From Thermoanaerobacterales bacterium (GTDB lineage Bacteria; Bacillota; Thermosediminibacteria; Thermosediminibacterales; Tepidanaerobacteraceae), in NCBI GenBank assembly GCA_012839145.1, contig DUNY01000369.1, positions 1-8,457 on the forward strand: a stretch of DNA of 8,457 nt, given 5' to 3'. Below the pieces are notes generated by a model. It did no database searches, had not been told where the DNA came from, and saw nothing but the letters and a program-made list of their open reading frames with translations. The position numbers and the translations under genes are program-made. Numbering within the stretch: the stretch's first letter is position 1; each line of letters begins with the position of its first letter. Shown piece by piece: positions 6,020 through 8,457 of this stretch.

Positions 6020-6598
6020 TTGAAAAATGGATTAAAAGGAGTAATAGTCCTATTAGTAATAGTAGCTTTTTTAGGATTAACCGTTTTTTCCAGCTACAAT
6101 GGGCTGGTAGTATCTGATGAGGCGGTTAACAGTGCATGGAGCCAAGTAGAAAATCAACTTCAAAGGCGAATGGATTTAATTCCTAATTTAGTAAATACTG
6201 TAAAAGGATATGCATCACATGAAGAAAAGATATTTACAGAGGTTACCAGAGCACGGGAAAAGCTTATCGGAGCAGGGTCTTTAGCTGAAAAAGCTGAGGC
6301 TGATCAACAGCTTTCAGGAGCTTTGTCAAGACTACTTGCTATAGCGGAAAACTATCCGGAGCTGAAAGCTGATGCCAATTTTAGGCAGTTATCCGATGAA
6401 CTGGCTGGAACCGAAAATCGAATAGCGACATCTCGTATGGATTATAATAATGTCGTGCAGTCTTTTAACACAAAAATAAGGAAGTTTCCAACTGTAATTA
6501 TTGCCAGTATGTTTGGTTTTGAAAAGAAAGATTATTTTCAAGCTGAAGAAGGCGCAAAACAGGCACCAACCGTGGACTTTAGCAGTGACAGCCAGTAG
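6020..6598 (+). CDS. lemA: LemA family protein
   Basis: LemA family membrane protein, 192 aa from the TTG start. One N-terminal hydrophobic segment (about 5-25) is followed by the family's hallmark: YNGLVVSDEAVNSAWSQVE, then RRMDLIPNLVNTVKGY (49-64), and ASHEEKIFTEVTRAR. A mostly helical domain ends with ENRIATSRMDYNNVVQSFN, then IRKFPTVIIASMFGF and the usual acidic, Ala-rich end with APTVDF. The length is normal for LemA. The family is widespread and its molecular role is unclear. It has no enzymatic motif. The gene sits 39 nt upstream of a TPM-domain gene on the same strand, a common pairing that suggests joint work at the envelope. The promoter candidate is at 5958-5986. The last codons may have been altered by a small frameshift (see findings), though the conserved part is intact. 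Confidence 0.95.
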   Translation: MKNGLKGVIVLLVIVAFLGLTVFSSYNGLVVSDEAVNSAWSQVENQLQRRMDLIPNLVNTVKGYASHEEKIFTEVTRAREKLIGAGSLAEKAEADQQLSGALSRLLAIAENYPELKADANFRQLSDELAGTENRIATSRMDYNNVVQSFNTKIRKFPTVIIASMFGFEKKDYFQAEEGAKQAPTVDFSSDSQ

Positions 6599-6637
6599 TT
6601 GAAGATCCGCCAATTGATTATGAAAGCGGTGGTTTAA

Positions 6638-7474
6638 ATGATAAATAACATTACACCCATTAAAAGAAAAAAGTTTATAAGACTACTAATTATGTCGATG
6701 ATTGTATTAAGCTTAATACTGATAAATTCAAATATTGCTTTAGCCCAATCAGCTCCCTCTAAGCCCGATGTGAATCTTTATATCTTTGATTATGCCAATC
6801 TTATAGATGATTCCGATGAACAAGAAATGCGAAAAATAGCTAAGGTTTTGGACGACAAAACCAAGGCTCAGATAGTCGTGGTCACTGTCAATGATTTATC
6901 ACAAATGGAGCTTGAGGATTATGCTCTTAAGCTATTTAGAAGCTGGGGAATTGGAGATAAACAAAAGAACAATGGGCTTTTAATTTTGGTAAACAAGGAA
7001 AGCCTTATTAAGGCCCAAAGAGGACGTATTCGAATCGAAGTGGGATATGGTCTTGAAGGAGCAATAAATGACGGTAAAGCAGGAGCAATCTTGGATAACT
7101 TTGCCTTGCCCGCCTTTGAAAAAGGGGAATATTCCCGGGGTATTAAAGATACATTTCTGGCAGCTTCCTCTGAAGTTGCAAGGGAATACGGCCTAGATAT
7201 AGAAAGCGAAGAACTTTCAAATCTACAGGATTACTCCGTCAAAGATGACGATAAGGTATCTTTAGGAAAATTACTTGGAATTATAATTTTTATCATCATT
7301 ATTTTTTTATTACCTAGAAAGCCTCGTCGCAGATATTATCGCAGAGGCCCTTTTAACGGACCCTTTTTCGGTCCCTTCGGTGGTGGAGGAGGGTTTGGAG
7401 GTGGAGGCTTCGGAGGATTTGGCGGAGGAGGTTTTGGCGGTGGGCGCAGTGGTGGCGGAGGCGCAAGTCGGTAG
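6638..7474 (+). CDS. TPM-domain (YgcG-type) protein with Gly-rich tail
   Basis: TPM-domain protein (PF04536, formerly DUF477), 278 aa. A basic N-terminus (KRKK, 9-12) and hydrophobic stretch (14-34) end at ALA-QS, a likely signal peptidase I site after residue 36. The TPM domain spans about 47-185, with YIFDYANLIDD, KAQIVVVTVNDL, LFRSWGIGDKQKNNGLLILV and IEVGYGLEGAINDGKAG. A second hydrophobic helix (209-225) is followed by a cluster of Arg/Lys (227-236) and a tail of about 30 residues that is almost only Gly and Phe, ending RSGGGGASR. This suggests an outward TPM domain anchored by a C-terminal helix with the Arg/Gly tail inside. Biochemical role is uncertain; related domains have been called phosphatases in plants and linked to photosystem repair. 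The ribosome site before the ATG is weak (GGTGG). No clear terminator follows. Confidence 0.93.
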   Translation: MINNITPIKRKKFIRLLIMSMIVLSLILINSNIALAQSAPSKPDVNLYIFDYANLIDDSDEQEMRKIAKVLDDKTKAQIVVVTVNDLSQMELEDYALKLFRSWGIGDKQKNNGLLILVNKESLIKAQRGRIRIEVGYGLEGAINDGKAGAILDNFALPAFEKGEYSRGIKDTFLAASSEVAREYGLDIESEELSNLQDYSVKDDDKVSLGKLLGIIIFIIIIFLLPRKPRRRYYRRGPFNGPFFGPFGGGGGFGGGGFGGFGGGGFGGGRSGGGGASR

Positions 7475-7497
7475 TTTCTGCAAACAAATTCCGGATA

Positions 7498-7506
7498 TGC
7501 TATAAT
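7498..7506 (+). promoter_or_regulatory. Extended -10 promoter for nucleoside kinase gene
   Basis: TGC-TATAAT is a perfect extended -10 (TGnTATAAT), 56 nt before the kinase ATG. The -35 zone at 17 nt holds CTGCAA, a weak match, as extended -10 promoters allow. It lies 24 nt past the TPM stop, so the kinase is probably its own unit, though readthrough is possible because no hairpin terminator is visible between them. Confidence 0.6.
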
Positions 7507-7561
7507 ATATGCAATTAAGTATACAATGGTGTTAATGGCTTAGTAGAAAAGAGGTGTGTGG

Positions 7562-8457
7562 ATGAATGTAAATATTAAAGGTATTGGTGAAACAACCATT
7601 GATAGTCCAACAAAACTGCTGGAATTAGCCAAAAAACATGAGCATATGTTCTCTTCTCCCATTGTGGCAGCCATTGTAGACGGAAAACTAAGGGAACTGA
7701 CATATTCACTGGAGCGGGATTGTGCAGTGGAATTTATGGATATGTCAACAGAAGTGGGCATGAAAATATATCTTAGGTCACTTGTATTTTTATTTGTCAA
7801 GGCTAGCTATGATGTGTTTCCTGATTGTCGTGTTTATGTTGAACATTCGCTGGGGGACGGCCTTTACTGTGAGATAATACGGGAAGATCCCATAAGTGAA
7901 GAAGATGTGGAATGTATAGAAAATTGGATGCGAAAGTTAGTTGAAGAAGATATATCCATTAAAAAATATAAAATGCCCATTGATGAGGCTTTGACAATGT
8001 TTAAAAAAGCCGGAATGGAAGATAAAGTAAGAGTTTTAAAATATAGAAAAAGCCAGTTTTTAAATGTATATGAAATGGGCGGTATGAAGGATTACTTCTA
8101 TGGGTACATGGTGCCATCAACAGGCTGTTTAAAATGGTTCAGGTTAAAATTTTATTTGCCTGGAATTATACTCCAACATCCTAATAAGTCAAATCCCACC
8201 ACTGTGGCCAAGTATCACGAACAACCGAAACTCTCAAGTATTTTTAGGGAGTCGGATAGGTGGGCACATATTTTGGGAGTTCCAGACGTTGGGGCGTTAA
8301 ATGACCATATAACATCTGGCAAAAGCGGTGAAGTAATACGGATAGCGGAAGCTCTTCACGAAAAAAAGATTGCTCAAATTGCAGATACTATTTCAAAGGA
8401 CAGCGAAAATTTAAGAATAATCCTTATAGCCGGTCCTTCCTCATCCGGCAAGACCAC
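7562..8457 (+). CDS. Nucleoside (uridine-type) kinase with ThrRS-like N-terminus (3' partial)
   Basis: The frame is open from ATG 7562 to the window edge, giving 298 full codons and no stop. GAGGTG at 7551-7556 precedes the start. Residues 2-62 resemble a TGS domain (IVAAIVDGKLRELTYSLERD). Residues about 65-240 resemble the second additional domain of threonyl-tRNA synthetase and the region after it in this kinase family (YVEHSLGDGLYCEI; QPKLSSIFRESDRWAHILGV; VGALN). The sequence ends at a Walker A loop GPSSSGKT (291-298), where the uridine kinase-like P-loop domain begins; the rest lies outside. I recognise this as the multidomain nucleoside kinase of Clostridia-type bacteria, expected to phosphorylate a nucleoside with ATP or GTP. 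The synthetase-like region lacks the HxxxH editing pair, having RSLVFLFVKA at the matching place, so tRNA editing is unlikely. Substrate cannot be told from the visible part. Confidence 0.88.
   Translation, partial: MNVNIKGIGETTIDSPTKLLELAKKHEHMFSSPIVAAIVDGKLRELTYSLERDCAVEFMDMSTEVGMKIYLRSLVFLFVKASYDVFPDCRVYVEHSLGDGLYCEIIREDPISEEDVECIENWMRKLVEEDISIKKYKMPIDEALTMFKKAGMEDKVRVLKYRKSQFLNVYEMGGMKDYFYGYMVPSTGCLKWFRLKFYLPGIILQHPNKSNPTTVAKYHEQPKLSSIFRESDRWAHILGVPDVGALNDHITSGKSGEVIRIAEALHEKKIAQIADTISKDSENLRIILIAGPSSSGKT

Noticed and set aside
7540..7800. Minus-strand 86-codon open frame
   Set aside because: It overlaps the conserved TGS-like start of the nucleoside kinase, lacks a plausible upstream signal and resembles nothing.
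7562..8457. Reading the last gene as a threonyl-tRNA synthetase fragment
   Set aside because: The HxxxH editing motif is missing and the frame continues into a Walker A P-loop, GPSSSGKT, that synthetases do not have.

Overview
The window looks like chromosomal DNA of a low-GC, AT-rich Gram-positive anaerobe of the Clostridia type, possibly Thermoanaerobacterales-like. This rests on strong AGGAGG ribosome binding sites, TTG starts, sigma-A type promoters in AT-rich gaps, a lipoprotein solute receptor, and family resemblances: a GlnK/GlnL-like two-component pair, a TAXI-type TRAP transporter, and a nucleoside kinase with a ThrRS-like N-terminus. The genus is a guess. I see no rRNA, tRNA, CRISPR array, insertion sequence or prophage gene.

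Layout. (1) 2-2123, plus strand: a membrane histidine kinase (5' end outside the window) overlapping by 29 nt a response regulator whose C-terminal part resembles the YcbB/GlnL output domain. (2) 2141-2203: an 11-bp-stem hairpin between convergent units. (3) 5731 down to 2233, minus strand: a TAXI solute-binding lipoprotein, then a DUF1850 protein, then a fused TRAP permease. The last two overlap by 8 nt. A perfect 11-bp inverted repeat sits between the Shine-Dalgarno and the likely ATG of the DUF1850 gene. (4) 5732-6019: a 288-bp divergent control region with candidate promoters both ways, a dyad, a palindrome and two GlnL-site-like direct repeats. (5) 6020-7474, plus strand: lemA followed by a secreted or anchored TPM-domain protein with a glycine-rich tail. 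(6) 7562 to the window end: a nucleoside (uridine-type) kinase with its own extended -10 promoter, cut off at its P-loop.

How the genes may work together. TAXI receptors include a structurally characterised glutamate/glutamine binder, and GlnK/GlnL of Bacillus subtilis senses glutamine and switches on glutamine utilisation genes. A GlnK/GlnL-like pair lying tail-to-tail with a TAXI transporter therefore suggests a sensing-plus-uptake module for glutamate, glutamine or a related acid. The sequence shows adjacency and candidate sites only; regulation and substrate are inference. The lemA-TPM pair is a common bacterial envelope-associated pairing of poorly defined function.
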